Notes: generated from the sequence alone by a model not told the origin. Shown: positions 33,796 through 43,329, numbered from the stretch's first letter. The stretch: DNA of 64,000 bases from JACMLD01 sp047602295 (GCA_047602295.1 JASGHP010000001.1:4588001-4652000), one strand, 5' to 3'. Numbers and translations are program-made.

Positions 33796-36285
33796 ATGCC
33801 AAAAACCAAGATTTTTTTACTGCTCCTCTGCATATTTTCGGCTGCTTGTTTACAGGCCCAGAAAAAAACGGCCACTGTTTCCGGTCGTATACTGGATGCC
33901 AATGAAAATCCTTTGGGCAAAGTAAACATTACGATACTTGGCAGAAGTACAGGCGTTGCCACTACTACAGACTCTGGCACTTTTTCTATCCGCGTTCCGG
34001 CAGACAAAGCTTTTGCATTGGTATTTTCTCACGCAGGCTTTAAAACAGAGCAGCGTAATTTTCTTTTAAATCAAAATGAAGCAGAAAAGATCACTTTGCG
34101 CATGGAACCCGGCGCACGTGAATTGCAAGAGGTGGTTGTAACCGATCAAAGACCCAGAAGAGAAGCTGGCCTGGTTGCCATTAATCCCAAACAAGCCATT
34201 AATATCCCCTCGCCCACCGGAGGAATAGAAAGCCTGATTAAAGTTTTTGTGGGCTCAAACAATGAACTTACTTCCAACTACTCAGTACGTGGAGGCAATT
34301 ACGACGAAAATCTTATTTATGTTAACGATTTTGAAGTGTTTCGCCCCTATCTTGTCCGCAGTGGACAGCAGGAAGGTTTAAGTTTTATCAACCCGGAGAT
34401 GACCCGCAGTGTTAGTTTCTACAATGGCGGTTTCCAGGCCAGGTATGGAGACAAAATGAGCAGCGTGCTGGATATCCAATATAAAAAACCGAAAAAGTTT
34501 GCTGGCTCTGCTTATGTTAGTTTGTTAGAGCAGGGACTTCACCTTGAAGGCATCAGCAAAAACAATAAGTTTACTTACCTGGTTGGTGTGCGCAACAAAA
34601 GCAATCGCAACCTGCTTGCCAGCCAGGAAACAAAAGGCAACTATGTTCCATCTTCCTCAGACCTTCAGGCATTGCTTACCTATCAGTTTACACCAAAGCT
34701 AAGCGCAGAATTATTTGGCAATTTCTCTCAAACAAAATTCACATTAATACCAGAATATTCTCAACAAACAGCTTCTGTTTTCTCCCCTTATTATACAGCT
34801 AATCTTGGTCTGGACATTTTCTTTGAAGGAAAAGAAGAAGATCGGTACAGAACAAATATGGTTGGCTTATCCATCATACAGCAGATTAGGAAAAACCTGC
34901 GGCTGAAATGGATGGGAAGTTTTTTCCAGGACAATGAAAAAGAATCGCTGGACATAAGTGGCACCTATCTTTTTGGCGAACGCGATTTTGATAAAAGCAA
35001 ACCTACGTTTGGTTTGATCGTTAACCCGTTGGGAGCCGGGGTATTTCAAAACCATGCACGCAACCAGTTAAACATAGATGTTTGGAACATCAGCCACAAA
35101 GGTTATTATGATATTGGCAGGCATGCAGTACAATGGGGGTTAAGTGCAGACAGGCAGACCATCCACGATAAATTAAATGAATGGCAATACCAGGATTCTG
35201 CCGGCTACTCTTTGCCTTACAACACATCGCAACTTTCATTGTTCAGTGTATTAAAATCCAGTGCAGACCTAACCATTAATCGTTTCAGTGGTTTTGTGCA
35301 GGATAATATTGCTTTTCACGATTCATCAGATTTTATTTTACAAATAGGTGCACGTTTTAATTACAATGATTTAAACAAAGAATTTCTTGTTTCTCCACGT
35401 GCAGGGCTTTCCTGGAAACCTTCCCGCTGGAAAAAAGATATAGTTTTTAGAGGAGCGCTTGGCATTTACGACCAACCTCCATTTTACCGTGAGCTAAGGC
35501 GTTATGATGGCACAGTAAATACAAATTTAAAAGCACAAAAAAGCTGGCAGGTAAGCGGTGGATTTGATTATAGCTTTGTAGGCCTTAATGGCCGCCCAAT
35601 GCGGTTAACCACTGAAGCATACTATAAAGGCATGCATGATGTAGTGCCATATGATATAGACAATGTGCGCCTTCGTTATTTTGGAGAGAACAGCGCCAAA
35701 GCGTATGCAACCGGAATAGAAATGCGCCTGTTTGGAGAACTGGTTAAAGATGCAGAAAGCTGGGTAAGCTTAGGCATTATGAATACAAAAGAAAAAATTG
35801 CAGGTGCTACTTATTACAATTATACTTTAGACTCATTAAATCAACCTAAAGACAGTACGCTAATGCAGCAGGGTTGGGTAAGAAGGCCTACAGACAGGTT
35901 AATTACTTTCGGATTGTTTTTTCAGGATTATCTTTCTACCAACAAAAATTTTAAAGTATACCTGAACACATTGTATGGAAGCAACCTGCCTTACAATATA
36001 CCCGGCAGCGTTAAGTACAGGAATGCGTTGATTATAGAACCTTATATACGTGTAGACATTGGCTTTAGTGCTCTACTGCTAGACAGCGACAGAAGCAAGA
36101 GACGAAGCCACAGTCCTTTCCGCGATTTTGAAAACATATGGGCGACTCTGGAAGTCTTTAATTTGATAGACAGGGCCAACACAATTTCTTACCTGCTGAT
36201 AAAAGATTTTTCAAACACAACTTACAGCATCCCCAACAGGCTTACTCCACGGTTATTAAACCTGAAACTGGTAGCCAGGTTTTAA
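33796..36285 (+). CDS. TonB-dependent receptor with CarboxypepD_reg-like N-terminus
   Basis: An 829-residue outer-membrane receptor. It has a signal peptide (to about residue 22, LQAQ), a carboxypeptidase-regulatory-like domain (about 27-110: ATVSGRILDANENPLGKVNI, FSIRVPADKAF), a TonB-box-like ELQEVVVTDQRP, a plug (NYSVRGGNYDENLIYVNDFE, ARYGDKMSSVLDI) and a barrel ending NLKLVARF. It is not of the SusC type and has no SusD partner. It diverges from ferritin, which would fit an iron-related substrate, but that is only a suggestion. Confidence 0.93.
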   Translation: MPKTKIFLLLLCIFSAACLQAQKKTATVSGRILDANENPLGKVNITILGRSTGVATTTDSGTFSIRVPADKAFALVFSHAGFKTEQRNFLLNQNEAEKITLRMEPGARELQEVVVTDQRPRREAGLVAINPKQAINIPSPTGGIESLIKVFVGSNNELTSNYSVRGGNYDENLIYVNDFEVFRPYLVRSGQQEGLSFINPEMTRSVSFYNGGFQARYGDKMSSVLDIQYKKPKKFAGSAYVSLLEQGLHLEGISKNNKFTYLVGVRNKSNRNLLASQETKGNYVPSSSDLQALLTYQFTPKLSAELFGNFSQTKFTLIPEYSQQTASVFSPYYTANLGLDIFFEGKEEDRYRTNMVGLSIIQQIRKNLRLKWMGSFFQDNEKESLDISGTYLFGERDFDKSKPTFGLIVNPLGAGVFQNHARNQLNIDVWNISHKGYYDIGRHAVQWGLSADRQTIHDKLNEWQYQDSAGYSLPYNTSQLSLFSVLKSSADLTINRFSGFVQDNIAFHDSSDFILQIGARFNYNDLNKEFLVSPRAGLSWKPSRWKKDIVFRGALGIYDQPPFYRELRRYDGTVNTNLKAQKSWQVSGGFDYSFVGLNGRPMRLTTEAYYKGMHDVVPYDIDNVRLRYFGENSAKAYATGIEMRLFGELVKDAESWVSLGIMNTKEKIAGATYYNYTLDSLNQPKDSTLMQQGWVRRPTDRLITFGLFFQDYLSTNKNFKVYLNTLYGSNLPYNIPGSVKYRNALIIEPYIRVDIGFSALLLDSDRSKRRSHSPFRDFENIWATLEVFNLIDRANTISYLLIKDFSNTTYSIPNRLTPRLLNLKLVARF

Positions 36286-36529
36286 AACAACTACTGTTTT
36301 AATTATCATCTCTCAGTCACAGTATTTTTACGGTGTCATAAATAAAGTATAAATACTTTTGACTTTTGGTAATTTTACCTACATTTACCTCTTATAAAAC
36401 TAGGTCCTTTGCCTCATCCTAAGGATCAGTATCCTTCTAATACCATTTTGATCTCCCTTTAAGTAAGCCTGTTACTAATAACCCTTTGTTTTCCTTAACC
36501 CCGGAAAGCAATTATGAAAACTGTTTTAC

Positions 36530-36793
36530 ATGAAATTAATGGTAACGGTAAACCCTAATCCGTTTACATCATCACTGGTCATTTATATAAAGGCGCATTT
36601 TACAGTAAATACAGTGTTGCGTTTATTAAATCAGAATGGCACTGTAATAAGAGTTACAGCCTGTACCATAAACCAGGGTGAAAATAAAATAACCATCAAC
36701 AACCTAAACCGGTATGCAACCGGAAATTATTTATTGGAAGTTAAACTACTCAATGGTGATTTGCTGGAAACGATAAGCCTTGTAAAAGCATAA
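36530..36793 (+). CDS. Free-standing T9SS-type C-terminal sorting domain
   Basis: The 87-residue ORF reads like an isolated type IX secretion C-terminal domain: VNPNPFTSSLVIYI at the start, LRLLNQNGTVIRV, NQGENKITINNLNRYATGNY and LLEVKLLNGDLLETISLVKA at the end. Such domains normally close long exported proteins; here there is no cargo and no signal peptide. The frame is closed by a TGA at 36515, and an ATG at 36514 opens a different frame that ends after 14 codons. It may be a remnant of a degraded T9SS substrate or a genuine small protein. Confidence 0.65.
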   Translation: MKLMVTVNPNPFTSSLVIYIKAHFTVNTVLRLLNQNGTVIRVTACTINQGENKITINNLNRYATGNYLLEVKLLNGDLLETISLVKA

Positions 36794-36873
36794 CTAACTA
36801 ATCAACGCATTAGTTAAAGTTTTTAAGCCGCTTAATCCGACAACCCTTCCCTATATGGTTCATCACCGTTAAC

Positions 36874-36900
36874 AGGGCGGGCCAAGTGCCTGCCCTTTTA
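36874..36900 (+). terminator. Terminator before pdxJ
   Basis: AGGGCGGGC pairs with GCCTGCCCT (one G-T) over a 5-nt loop and is followed by TTTA, 24 bases before the pdxJ start. Confidence 0.75.
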
Positions 36901-36923
36901 CTAAATACTCATACTTTTGCAGT

Positions 36924-37644
36924 ATGACTAAGCTGAGTGTTAATATCAATAAATTTGCAACGCTGCGCAATAGCCGTGGTGGTAACAATCCCGATGTAGT
37001 TAAAGCCGCAATAGATGCACAATTATTTGGAGCAGATGGTGTAACTGTTCACCCCAGGCCAGACGAAAGACATATCCGTTATGCAGATGTAAGAGCAATC
37101 AAAAAAATAATTACTACAGAGTTTAATATAGAAGGCAATTGCCGGGAACAAAAATTTGTAGACCTGGTGTTGGAAGTAAAACCAGACCAGGTAACACTGG
37201 TTCCGGATGCGGAAGGGCAGCTCACTTCAGATCATGGATGGGATACAATAGCCCATAAAGCTTACCTGATTGACATAATACAGGTTTTTAAAAAGGCAGG
37301 TATTCGCACTTCTATTTTTACAGACCCCGATATAAAAATGATTGAAGGAGCTGCAGAAACCGGTACAGACAGAATAGAATTGTATACGGAAGGATATGCT
37401 ACAACATTTGCAAGCGGCAATAAAGAAGCAGCAATTGCATCTTATAAAAAAGCTGCAGAAAGAGCTGTTGCATTAAACCTGGGTATAAATGCAGGCCACG
37501 ATTCTTGATCTGCACAATCTTCAATACTTCGCTAAAAACATTCCTGCACTGGATGAAGTATCTATTGGACATGCGCTTGTTTGCGATGCTATTTATCTTG
37601 GCTATGAAAATACGATACAACTTTACAAGCGTCAGTTGAAATAA
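36924..37644 (+). pseudogene. pdxJ: Pyridoxine 5'-phosphate synthase with a one-base frameshift
   Basis: The first 192 codons match PdxJ closely (LSVNINKFATLRNSRGGNNP, ADGVTVHPRPDERHI, TLVPDAEGQLTSDHGWD, RIELYTEGYA, LGINAGHD), then a TGA stops the frame at 37506-37508. Removing one T at 37502-37503 (GATTCTT to GATCTT) restores DLDLHNLQYFAKNIPALDEV, SIGHALVCDAIYLGYENTIQ and LYKRQLK up to the TAA at 37642, giving about 239 residues, the usual length. PdxJ closes the pyridine ring in vitamin B6 synthesis. Since the rest is well conserved, this is either a recent mutation or a sequencing error. Confidence 0.9.
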
Positions 37645-37885
37645 CTACGTGATTCTCCCTAGCGTTTATACGTACTAACCAGAATCCGCTGAAACCCGCT
37701 TCAACAAAGGGCTTCAGAACATGTACACTCGTCGAAAAAAATCAACTTTACTTCGATTTTGCTCCTATTGCACTTGCATCCCTTAAAATAGATTTCAATC
37801 TTTGTAATAGAAATTTATAAAAAATAACCACTCATAAAAAAAACTGCCGGGTTGAAAAACATTTATACCGAACAAAAAATGTTTT

Positions 37886-38374
37886 ATGTCTCTAAACCGC
37901 ACCCTCATATTAACCCTTCTACTCTTTGCAGTGGCTTTCTGCAAAGCAAGCGGTGGCCCCTCTGCGAGAAAAGAAAAAAATAGTCCCGGAATCCTGAGAA
38001 ACAAAGAAAATAAAAAAAACGGCGTCACTTACACGTTTCATATAGACAACACGGTAAACAAGAACAATACAGTTGATTCGGTTTTAATAATTCTTGACAA
38101 GTATGATCTTTCCGGTGCAGGTTTTGTACGCCAGGTTTTTTATCCCGATGAGAAAAATCATATCATTATTGAAGACTTGCCAGTGGGCAGATACTATGCA
38201 GAGGTATATGTATTGGGCAATTATAGGAAACATTTCTCATCTGTTATAAGAACTGTAAAAGCAAACCGAAAAAACAAGGCAAGATTTCAATTGGATTTTA
38301 AAGACACTTATACATCAGGCAATGCATCAATACCTGTAGAAAACACCCGCTTGTTTGCTTATTATAAAAACTAA
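37886..38374 (+). CDS. Hypothetical exported protein
   Basis: A 162-residue protein with a signal peptide (hydrophobic segment about residues 6-20). The mature part starts with a charged stretch (SARKEKNSPGILRNKENKKN) and then a predicted beta-sandwich (VTYTFHIDNTVNKNNTVDSV, GRYYAEVYVLGNYRKHFSSV). I do not recognise a family. It is followed by a GNAT gene on the same strand after 109 bases. Confidence 0.65.
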   Translation: MSLNRTLILTLLLFAVAFCKASGGPSARKEKNSPGILRNKENKKNGVTYTFHIDNTVNKNNTVDSVLIILDKYDLSGAGFVRQVFYPDEKNHIIIEDLPVGRYYAEVYVLGNYRKHFSSVIRTVKANRKNKARFQLDFKDTYTSGNASIPVENTRLFAYYKN

Positions 38375-38483
38375 TCTTTCACTTGTAGCCAGTTACACCT
38401 TCTCTCTCTTTTCCATTAAAATATCTCTTTCCCTTTTTCCTTTGCATCTTTAACTTTACCTATTCCTGCGCAAGATTTTTTTT

Positions 38484-39014
38484 ATGAGAATTGAATTGAC
38501 TCAACTATTTGCCCCCATACCAGAAAGAATAAAATTATTATACGATAGCTCTTTTCCAAAACATGAAAAAAGACATTGGCAGCAATTGGAATTACTAATT
38601 GCACAAGGCAAATTGCAATTGTTAGAAATAAAATCTGAAGATGTTTTTGCGGGGTTCATTACTTACTGGCAATTGCAGGAATGCATTTTTGTTGAACACT
38701 TTGCTATGCATCCTGCTGTAAGAGGAAAAGGCAAGGGCTCTAATGCAATGAAGCTTTTGGCTACCCAATTCAATACAATTGTCTTGGAAGCAGAACCCGC
38801 GTCAACCAGCGAAGAAGCCAGAAAAAGGTTAGCCTTCTACAAACGGCTAGGCTATAAAATATTTCATTCACTTTATTTTCAACCGGCATACCAATCCGGC
38901 CATCAGCCAGAAAAAATGGAGTTGCTGTATTACAACAGTCAGACGACTGTTCTTTCATTTGAGAAATTGAAACAAGAAATCTACTGTACAGTTTACAATA
39001 CAGGGTGCCAGTAA
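38484..39014 (+). CDS. GNAT-family acetyltransferase
   Basis: A 176-residue protein with the GNAT core: FAGFITYWQLQECIFVEHFA (strands 3-4), the acetyl-CoA loop HPAVRGKGKGSNAMKLL, and LEAEPASTSEEARKRLAFYK RLGY near the C-terminal half (the typical FYkrlGY). The acceptor substrate is unknown. No operon partner is obvious; LytS follows after 109 bases. Confidence 0.88.
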   Translation: MRIELTQLFAPIPERIKLLYDSSFPKHEKRHWQQLELLIAQGKLQLLEIKSEDVFAGFITYWQLQECIFVEHFAMHPAVRGKGKGSNAMKLLATQFNTIVLEAEPASTSEEARKRLAFYKRLGYKIFHSLYFQPAYQSGHQPEKMELLYYNSQTTVLSFEKLKQEIYCTVYNTGCQ

Positions 39015-39123
39015 AAAGATAATTTGATTATCTATTACCTGGATTCTCCGACAAATTGCAACCCATCACCTCAAATACTAAAAAACCAATACAACTTGGC
39101 TTGCTGCTGCTAACTTTGCAGAA

Positions 39124-40209
39124 ATGAAAAACAAAACCGGGCAAATACTGTTGCACATAACAGGGTGCATTGCTTTTCTGTCGCTGCCAGTGCTGTTATC
39201 GCCTGATGTATCGTGGAATTTCAAGTTTATACGGATGGCGCCTTTCCAGGAAGATTTTATCAGCTATACCCTGTTGCTACTGTTTTTCTATTTTCATTAT
39301 TTCTATCTCATACCTCGTCTTTATTTCAAAGAAAAATTCATTAGCTATTCACTGCTCATTTTAGGCAGCTATATTCTCATTGCATTTTTGCCGGATCTGC
39401 TGGTACCTGGCAACCACCCGATGCCAATGCACCAGCCACCACTAATGCATTTTGATAATGGCGGAATGCCTCCACCCAACGGTTCCGGCATGCCGCCAAT
39501 GGGACCACCACACCCCAACTTCTTTTGGATGATACCAAGATTTGAGCATTTATTCCAGTTTTTTATTGTATTGGTGCTGTCTGCCCTTATCCGCATCAAC
39601 AACCGGCTGAAACAAACAGAAAAAGAAAAAGTAAATGCTGAACTTTCTTATTTGAAAGCGCAAATCAATCCGCACTTTCTTTTTAATACACTTAACAGTA
39701 TTTATTCTTCTGCGTTAGAAGAGAATGCAGACAATACTGCTTCTGCTGTTGTAAAGCTGTCTGGCATGATGCGATATGTAATCAGCGAAGCCCATAATGA
39801 ATACGTTTCGCTGGAAAAAGAAATTGCTTACATTACAGACTATATAGAATTACAGAGAATAAGATTGGGCAATACAGTTCATATTGCCTACAATGTGAAA
39901 GGCGACCGCCTTGGCAAGAAGATTGCTCCATTGCTGTTAATTTCTTTTATTGAAAACGCTTTCAAACATGGCGTAAACCCGGAAGAAAAATCAGGCATTG
40001 CAATTGGCATAGAAATAAAAGAAATGACACTGCAAATGAATGTAAGCAATTCAAAAGTAAAGACAGTTAACGCAGATGCCATCAAAAATAATATTGGCCT
40101 GGAGAATACCAGCAACCGCCTGCAATTGCTTTATCCTTCCAAACACGAGTTATTGATAAAGCAGGATGACAAAGAATTTATCGTATCGCTAAAAATAGAC
40201 CTGCAATGA
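39124..40209 (+). CDS. LytS-type sensor histidine kinase
   Basis: A 361-residue membrane kinase. Four hydrophobic segments occupy about residues 8-155, interrupted by a Pro/Met/Gly/His-rich loop (about 96-137: HPMPMHQPPLMHFDNGGMPP and on). The His_kinase domain follows with LKAQINPHFLFNTLNSIYSS, whose His is the phosphorylation site, and the ATP-binding N-box LISFIENAFKHGVNPEE with IGLENTSNRLQLLYP. Its stop overlaps the start of the LytTR response regulator by 4 bases. The His/Met-rich loop could bind metal ions. Confidence 0.95.
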   Translation: MKNKTGQILLHITGCIAFLSLPVLLSPDVSWNFKFIRMAPFQEDFISYTLLLLFFYFHYFYLIPRLYFKEKFISYSLLILGSYILIAFLPDLLVPGNHPMPMHQPPLMHFDNGGMPPPNGSGMPPMGPPHPNFFWMIPRFEHLFQFFIVLVLSALIRINNRLKQTEKEKVNAELSYLKAQINPHFLFNTLNSIYSSALEENADNTASAVVKLSGMMRYVISEAHNEYVSLEKEIAYITDYIELQRIRLGNTVHIAYNVKGDRLGKKIAPLLLISFIENAFKHGVNPEEKSGIAIGIEIKEMTLQMNVSNSKVKTVNADAIKNNIGLENTSNRLQLLYPSKHELLIKQDDKEFIVSLKIDLQ

Positions 40210-40898
40210 TAAAAGCTATTGCTATAGATGATGAACCACCTGCATTGAAAGTAATTGAAACCTTTTGTGGAAGAACTACCAATGTGGAATTGGAAAAAAC
40301 ATTTACTATGCCTGCAGAGGCGTTGAAACATTTAAGAAAATACCCCATAGACTTGCTTTTCCTCGACATACAAATGCCTTCCATAAACGGCATTGATTTT
40401 TACAAATCAGTAAAGCAGGATACAATGGTAATCTTCACAACTGCATTTAGTGAATACGCTGTAGAAGGATTCAATTTAAGTGCTGTAGATTACCTGCTAA
40501 AACCTTTTACATTTGATCGCTTTCAGCAAGCTGTTGCTAAAGCCGAAGAGTATTACAATTACAAAAAACAATCCGGCAATGAAACGCCTAAATACCTTTT
40601 TATACGAGCTGACTATAGCCTGCTTAAAATTTCTCTTTCAGACATTATTTATATTGAAGGATTAGATGATTACCTTAAAATACACCTCGTAAACAGCCAC
40701 CCGGTTGTAGCCCGCATGACGATGAAATCTATTCTTGAAAAACTTCCTTCCAATGATTTTGTACGGGTGCACCGTTCTTACATTGTGCCATTTAGCAGAA
40801 TAGAAAGCTATCGCAATAAAATGATTACCATTGCTGGTGAAGAGATACCTACCGGCAGCAGCTACGAAGAAAACTTTCTTAAATATTTTAACAAATAA
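40206..40898 (+). CDS. LytTR-family response regulator
   Basis: A 230-residue regulator. The receiver domain is complete, with acidic pair D8/D9, phosphoacceptor D54 in LLFLDIQMPSING and the Lys of YLLKPFTFD. The C-terminal LytTR DNA-binding domain includes IRADYSLLKISLSDIIYIEG, LPSNDFVRVHRSYIVPFSRI and EIPTGSSYEENFLKYF. It is translationally coupled to the LytS kinase upstream and is its evident partner. Unlike the LytTR gene at 14413, all receiver residues are intact. Confidence 0.97.
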   Translation: MIKAIAIDDEPPALKVIETFCGRTTNVELEKTFTMPAEALKHLRKYPIDLLFLDIQMPSINGIDFYKSVKQDTMVIFTTAFSEYAVEGFNLSAVDYLLKPFTFDRFQQAVAKAEEYYNYKKQSGNETPKYLFIRADYSLLKISLSDIIYIEGLDDYLKIHLVNSHPVVARMTMKSILEKLPSNDFVRVHRSYIVPFSRIESYRNKMITIAGEEIPTGSSYEENFLKYFNK

Positions 40899-41125
40899 GA
40901 GCAATTCCGCAGTTTTTTTAGCCTTCACCGCATTTACATTTCCGTCTTATATTTTTTTTCAATTTTTGTATGGCAATCTTTTTTGCAGCTATACATGAAT
41001 AAAACTCTACCCTCGCTTTTAGAACCATCATCAACAATTATTTTATGCACAAAATTGATAAGTTGTAGCGTAATCCGTTGCCCGGGTTTCTAAAACCGAA
41101 TCCTCTTCACCAAAAAACAAACATC

Positions 41126-41872
41126 ATGGAACAGTCAAGAAAAAAATTTCTAAAACATTTTCTGATTGGCGCTACTACCGTTCCTTTAATCATGGAAGCC
41201 TGCAAAAAAGAAACGGTAACTGACAGCAGTACTACCACCACAACAACTACCACCACTGGAAGCAGTTCTGGTTCCTGTACAGTAACCCCAACGGAAACAG
41301 CAGGCCCATTTCCTACAATCACACCTTCATCTCTGGTGAGATCAGACATCCGCCTTGACAGGACTGGCGTTGCATTTACTATCAATATCACCATCAAAAA
41401 TAAAAGCAACAGTTGTGCTGCACTTTCCGGCGCTATAGTAGACATCTGGCATTGCGATAAAGATGGTTATTATTCAGAGTATGGCGGCACCAGCATGCAA
41501 ACAGTAGATTATACCAGTGTTCATTTCTTAAGAGGCCGGCAAACAACTGATGCAAACGGCCTGGTAAGTTTCACATCTATATTCCCCGGATGGTATTCTG
41601 GCCGTGCTACACATGTGCATGTGCATATCTACAATTCAGCAGGAACGTCTTTGCTCATAACGCAAATCGCTTTTCCTGAAGGTTCCAGTAGCGCAGTAGT
41701 ATTAGTAAATGCAAGTACGGCCAATGGTTATACAAAAGGCATGACAGGCTATACGTATAACGCAAGCGACAATGTATTTTCCGATGATACAACTGGTGCA
41801 GAAATAGCCAGCGTTTCAGGTAGTGTTGCTGCGGGCTATGCACTTGCACACACCATTAATGTTGCAGCCTGA
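41126..41872 (+). CDS. Intradiol ring-cleavage dioxygenase-like lipoprotein
   Basis: Starting at ATG 41126 gives 248 residues. The N-terminus SRKKFLKHFLIGATTVPLIM with EAC suggests an exported, lipid-anchored protein (Cys26), followed by a Thr/Ser-rich linker with nine consecutive Thr. The catalytic fold is that of protocatechuate/catechol intradiol dioxygenases: TETAGPFP, IVDIWHCDKDGYYSEYG, then PGWYSGRATHVHVHIY, giving the expected two Tyr and two His iron ligands. Exported Bacteroidota members of this group have no known substrate. No other aromatic-degradation gene is nearby. Confidence 0.88.
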   Translation: MEQSRKKFLKHFLIGATTVPLIMEACKKETVTDSSTTTTTTTTTGSSSGSCTVTPTETAGPFPTITPSSLVRSDIRLDRTGVAFTINITIKNKSNSCAALSGAIVDIWHCDKDGYYSEYGGTSMQTVDYTSVHFLRGRQTTDANGLVSFTSIFPGWYSGRATHVHVHIYNSAGTSLLITQIAFPEGSSSAVVLVNASTANGYTKGMTGYTYNASDNVFSDDTTGAEIASVSGSVAAGYALAHTINVAA

Positions 41873-42008
41873 TAAAACCCAGTATCCTTCTCTATAAATT
41901 ATAGTTCAGTTCTATTGGTTATGAACTAGCCACAGTATATCACCAGCATGATTTTGACGCTATAGATTGGGTTGATATACTGTGGTTATATTTAAACCCC
42001 ACCCTTTT

Positions 42009-42536
42009 ATGCAACAACAAATCATCAGGCTTTGTTATAGAAAAATAATTGACGCCAATGCCACACTGGCCTGGGACAAATATGTTTTTGATAGCAGCTA
42101 TGCAGAATTTCTAATGCAATCTCAACTATACAATCAAGAAAAAAAGTATACCAGTTTTGCAGATATACTTTTACATGTGCCCAATGCAGAAAAACTGCAT
42201 TTCCTGGTTAGTGCCGCAATTACAGGTTATCTGCAACAATTAAATGGCAAAATACCAGATATCCTGGATAATCTTGGCAGACGTTTTCTATCTTTTAAAA
42301 ATTATCGTTTTGAAATTATTAATTCAGATATAAAAAAGAAAGAACAACACCAGGTAGCCATTAATTTTTTTAGCGAGCCATTGCTATGGCACAATACCAT
42401 TGGCAATTACTTGTTGGTGTCTGAAGAAAATGCTGCAAGCACCAACGATGGAAACCTAACCAACGTACTACAACTACAATCCTTTCTCAGCATTTACTCA
42501 ATAAAAGAAAAGCACTATGACACAACAACAAACTAA
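42009..42536 (+). CDS. Conserved hypothetical protein upstream of pirin
   Basis: I take ATG 42009 (MQQQIIRLCYRKIIDANATL), giving 175 residues, because it lies after the spacer and the preceding nine codons lack family character. The protein is mixed alpha/beta, soluble and unrecognised, with AWDKYVFDSSYAEFLMQSQL and YTSFADILLHVPNAEKLHFL. Its 3' end overlaps the pirin-like gene by 20 bases, so the two are translationally coupled. Confidence 0.65.
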   Translation: MQQQIIRLCYRKIIDANATLAWDKYVFDSSYAEFLMQSQLYNQEKKYTSFADILLHVPNAEKLHFLVSAAITGYLQQLNGKIPDILDNLGRRFLSFKNYRFEIINSDIKKKEQHQVAINFFSEPLLWHNTIGNYLLVSEENAASTNDGNLTNVLQLQSFLSIYSIKEKHYDTTTN

Positions 42537-43251
42537 AGCCAAAATCTTTTTGGCCGACCAACGCGGTGCGCAACAAACAAAACAATTTCAAAGCAAGTAT
42601 ACTTTTAATTATGGTTCATATTACAATGAACACAAAAATGGTTTTGGTAACATTTACCTACTGAATGATGATATGCTCGCAGGTGCAGGAGAATTAAATA
42701 TGGAAGTGAAACAAGCTTCCTATATTCTTCTTATTCCAATTGCAGGTGCCATACGGTACAAAGACAACCTGAACAACAATCATTTTATTGCGGCAGGGCA
42801 GGTTCATTGCATGGAAGCTCCGGAAGGATTATTAATGAATATCAGCAATCCATTCAGGGATGATTATGTGAACTTTTTACAGGTATGGATTAAAGTAGAT
42901 AAACCAAATCGTGCAAGTGGTCGCTCAGATCTTTTTACCTATGAGGATGTAAACGAAAGGCTGAATAACTTGGTGTACGTGTTGCCAGATAAAAAAATAG
43001 CGGCAGCTTATCCGTTCTCGGTTTCATTGGGAAAGTTTGCAGGAAGAGGCGAAGGTGTTTATCAAACAAAAAACGGCAATGTAGGTCTTTTTGTTTTTGT
43101 GGCAGAAGGCGCTTTTGAAGTAGAAGGAAGATTACTGCATGCAAGAGATGGCCTGGCTTTGTGGGACCCAAAAACAATAGAAATGGAAGCATTAAGCAAT
43201 GGCGCCATCGTTTTTATTTTTGAACTGTCGAATGCTGATACAATCGTTTAA
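42517..43251 (+). CDS. Pirin-like cupin protein
   Basis: A 244-residue bicupin of the pirin/YhhW group. The N-terminal cupin has KIFLADQRGAQQTKQFQSKY, FNYGSYYNEHKNGFGNIYLLN and later AGQVHCMEAPEGLLMNISNP. The C-terminal cupin shows the motif GLFVFVAEGAFEVEGRLLHA, RDGLALWDPKTIEMEALSNG. In many pirins the first cupin binds iron through His/Glu; here several canonical His of the N-terminal cupin are not obvious, so metal binding is uncertain. Coupled to the gene just upstream. Confidence 0.8.
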   Translation: MTQQQTKAKIFLADQRGAQQTKQFQSKYTFNYGSYYNEHKNGFGNIYLLNDDMLAGAGELNMEVKQASYILLIPIAGAIRYKDNLNNNHFIAAGQVHCMEAPEGLLMNISNPFRDDYVNFLQVWIKVDKPNRASGRSDLFTYEDVNERLNNLVYVLPDKKIAAAYPFSVSLGKFAGRGEGVYQTKNGNVGLFVFVAEGAFEVEGRLLHARDGLALWDPKTIEMEALSNGAIVFIFELSNADTIV

Positions 43252-43273
43252 TTAAACCGGGATACATAAAACG

Positions 43274-43310
43274 AGAATGCCTCTCAAATTCTATGAGAGG
43301 CATTCTTGTT
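43274..43310. terminator. Terminator after pirin-like gene
   Basis: A perfect 13-bp stem AGAATGCCTCTCA with TGAGAGGCATTCT (7-nt loop) followed by TGTTTA; between two convergent genes. Confidence 0.88.
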
Positions 43311-43329
43311 TATAGTGAGTAATTTTTAT

